Assembly (NCBI GenBank): GCA_964616465.1
Contig: CAZTTO010000003.1
Coordinates: forward strand, 1-64,000
DNA: 64,000 nucleotides
Source of the DNA: JAFLBI01 sp964616465
GTDB taxonomy: Bacteria > Bacteroidota > Bacteroidia > Chitinophagales > Chitinophagaceae
Direction: 5' to 3'
Shown here: positions 63,309 through 64,000 of the stretch, in pieces
Layout: the number at the start of each line of letters is the position of its first letter
How positions within the stretch are numbered: position 1 is the stretch's first letter
Position numbers and translations under genes: made by a program
Notes under the pieces: model-generated
Told to the model about the DNA's origin: nothing
Database searches by the model: none
The model's input: only the letters and a program-made list of their open reading frames with translations

Positions 63309-63974
63309 TCATTGTTTACAGGCAAGGTCTTGAACCCATACAAACAAGGATTCATTCTGCTTCCATCCCAATCCTATTTCTACCATTTGTGGGTTTAAAA
63401 GATTCTTTCTGTGCCCAAGGGTAGGAATGTCTATGTCGAGGTACAATAAAACCAAGGAAAGGGCCACAGCCTGACTTCCAATAGAGATGTTCTCGGCGGC
63501 ACACTTTTGAATACCCGCCAGGTTCATGCGTTTAGAAAAACTGATCCCTTTTGAATTGGTGTGGCTCGGCTGCTGCGGATTTTTCCAAAGATCTTCGGCG
63601 TGCTCCTGGGCCAGTCTTTGTAGGGTTAAATTAATTGAAAACGGGGGAAGTGATGGGGTTTGCTCAAGGTCCCTTTGAAGAGAGGCCGACTCCTTGGTTT
63701 TAAGAAAAGGATACACCCGAATGATGGGTGACACAACGCTGTCCCAAAACCTTTTTGGATAAACACGGGCATAGTTCATTAGGCGAAATCCCGTTTGCAG
63801 TTCGGTTGGCCAAGCCTCAAATCCCGTTTGTTCTTGGGCTTGGAGCCATATATGAGCTGGCATTTGAGGTAGTGCAGGCAGCGGTTTAGGGGTAAATTCT
63901 TGGGTAGAAAACTGTGCACGAACAGAAAGGTTCATGCCCAAAATAAGAAGAATAAGGTACACAATCGAGCGCAT
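63309..63974 (-). CDS. CAP/SCP-domain exported protein
   Basis: A 221-residue protein with signal peptide (YLILLILGMNLSVRAQ). The CAP (CRISP/SCP) domain covers about residues 60-220: GFRLMNYARVYPKRFWDSVV, LQRLAQEHAEDL, the HTNSKGISFSKRM segment, AAENISIGS and the late LGHRKNLLNPQMVEIGLGW, where the two histidines and the glutamate of the family cleft are present. Function of bacterial CAP proteins is unclear. The gene starts 26 bp before the window edge, so its upstream context is not visible. Confidence 0.85.
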   Translation of the reverse strand: MRSIVYLILLILGMNLSVRAQFSTQEFTPKPLPALPQMPAHIWLQAQEQTGFEAWPTELQTGFRLMNYARVYPKRFWDSVVSPIIRVYPFLKTKESASLQRDLEQTPSLPPFSINLTLQRLAQEHAEDLWKNPQQPSHTNSKGISFSKRMNLAGIQKCAAENISIGSQAVALSLVLLYLDIDIPTLGHRKNLLNPQMVEIGLGWKQNESLFVWVQDLACKQ

Positions 63975-64000
63975 AGTGTGCTAAACAAACTTTTTAAACC

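Overview
The window reads as chromosome of a Bacteroidota bacterium, most likely family Chitinophagaceae. This is an inference from gene content: LytS/LytTR two-component genes with TPR sensors, delta-60 and WG-repeat lipoproteins, paired periplasmic amidohydrolases, a Wzc/Wzt/Wzm export set and TAnnTTTG-type -7 boxes. No rRNA, tRNA, CRISPR array or transposase was recognised.

1-23.4 kb (all minus strand, read right to left) is one surface-polysaccharide locus, probably a single long operon from 23420 to 40. It opens with the export machinery (Wza-like lipoprotein, Wzc-like tyrosine kinase, Wzm permease, Wzt ATPase with a C-terminal sugar-binding domain). Next come four enzymes that look like a dedicated 3-deoxy-2-ulosonate pathway: a ribulose-phosphate-3-epimerase fold fused to a KdsD-like CBS pair, a DAHP-synthase-family enzyme, a CMP-sugar synthetase fused to a KdsC-like phosphatase, and an RraA-family aldolase. 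After an A/T-rich gap follow glycosyltransferases, methyltransferases, sugar epimerases and a WecB-type epimerase. The four-gene block resembles the Kdo/KpsF-KpsU logic of ABC-transporter capsules with each part swapped, and is the best candidate here for an undescribed pathway.

23.7-29.5 kb holds a methyltransferase, a stand-alone N-terminal half of CarB, a Bcp peroxiredoxin, a deoxyhypusine-synthase-like enzyme and a RHH/MazF toxin-antitoxin pair, separated by intergenic repeats including a 102-bp tandem array.

29.6-40.4 kb is an accessory island bracketed by two 564-bp direct repeats (99.5 % identical). It carries small lipoproteins, a delta-60 beta-propeller protein, a WG-repeat protein, a membrane gene interrupted by one in-frame TAG, an orphan LytTR protein and a TPR histidine kinase/LytTR response regulator pair. 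Paired 21-bp-spaced repeats lie before both transcription units and may be the LytTR operators.

40.7-57.3 kb is mostly chromosomal housekeeping: a carboxypeptidase-regulatory-like protein, DUF389 protein, esterase, ParA-like ATPase, NUMOD4/HNH protein, DUF3089 lipoprotein, 2OG-Fe(II) oxygenase, chromate transporter, sterol-desaturase-family protein, SnoaL-like protein, DNA polymerase I and two amidohydrolases. 57.3-60.2 kb alternates copies of a ~200-bp hairpin repeat with a MntA/HepT module and a Fic protein. 60.2-64 kb has a retropepsin-like protease, MnmG with two parS-like sites in front of it, and a CAP-domain protein.
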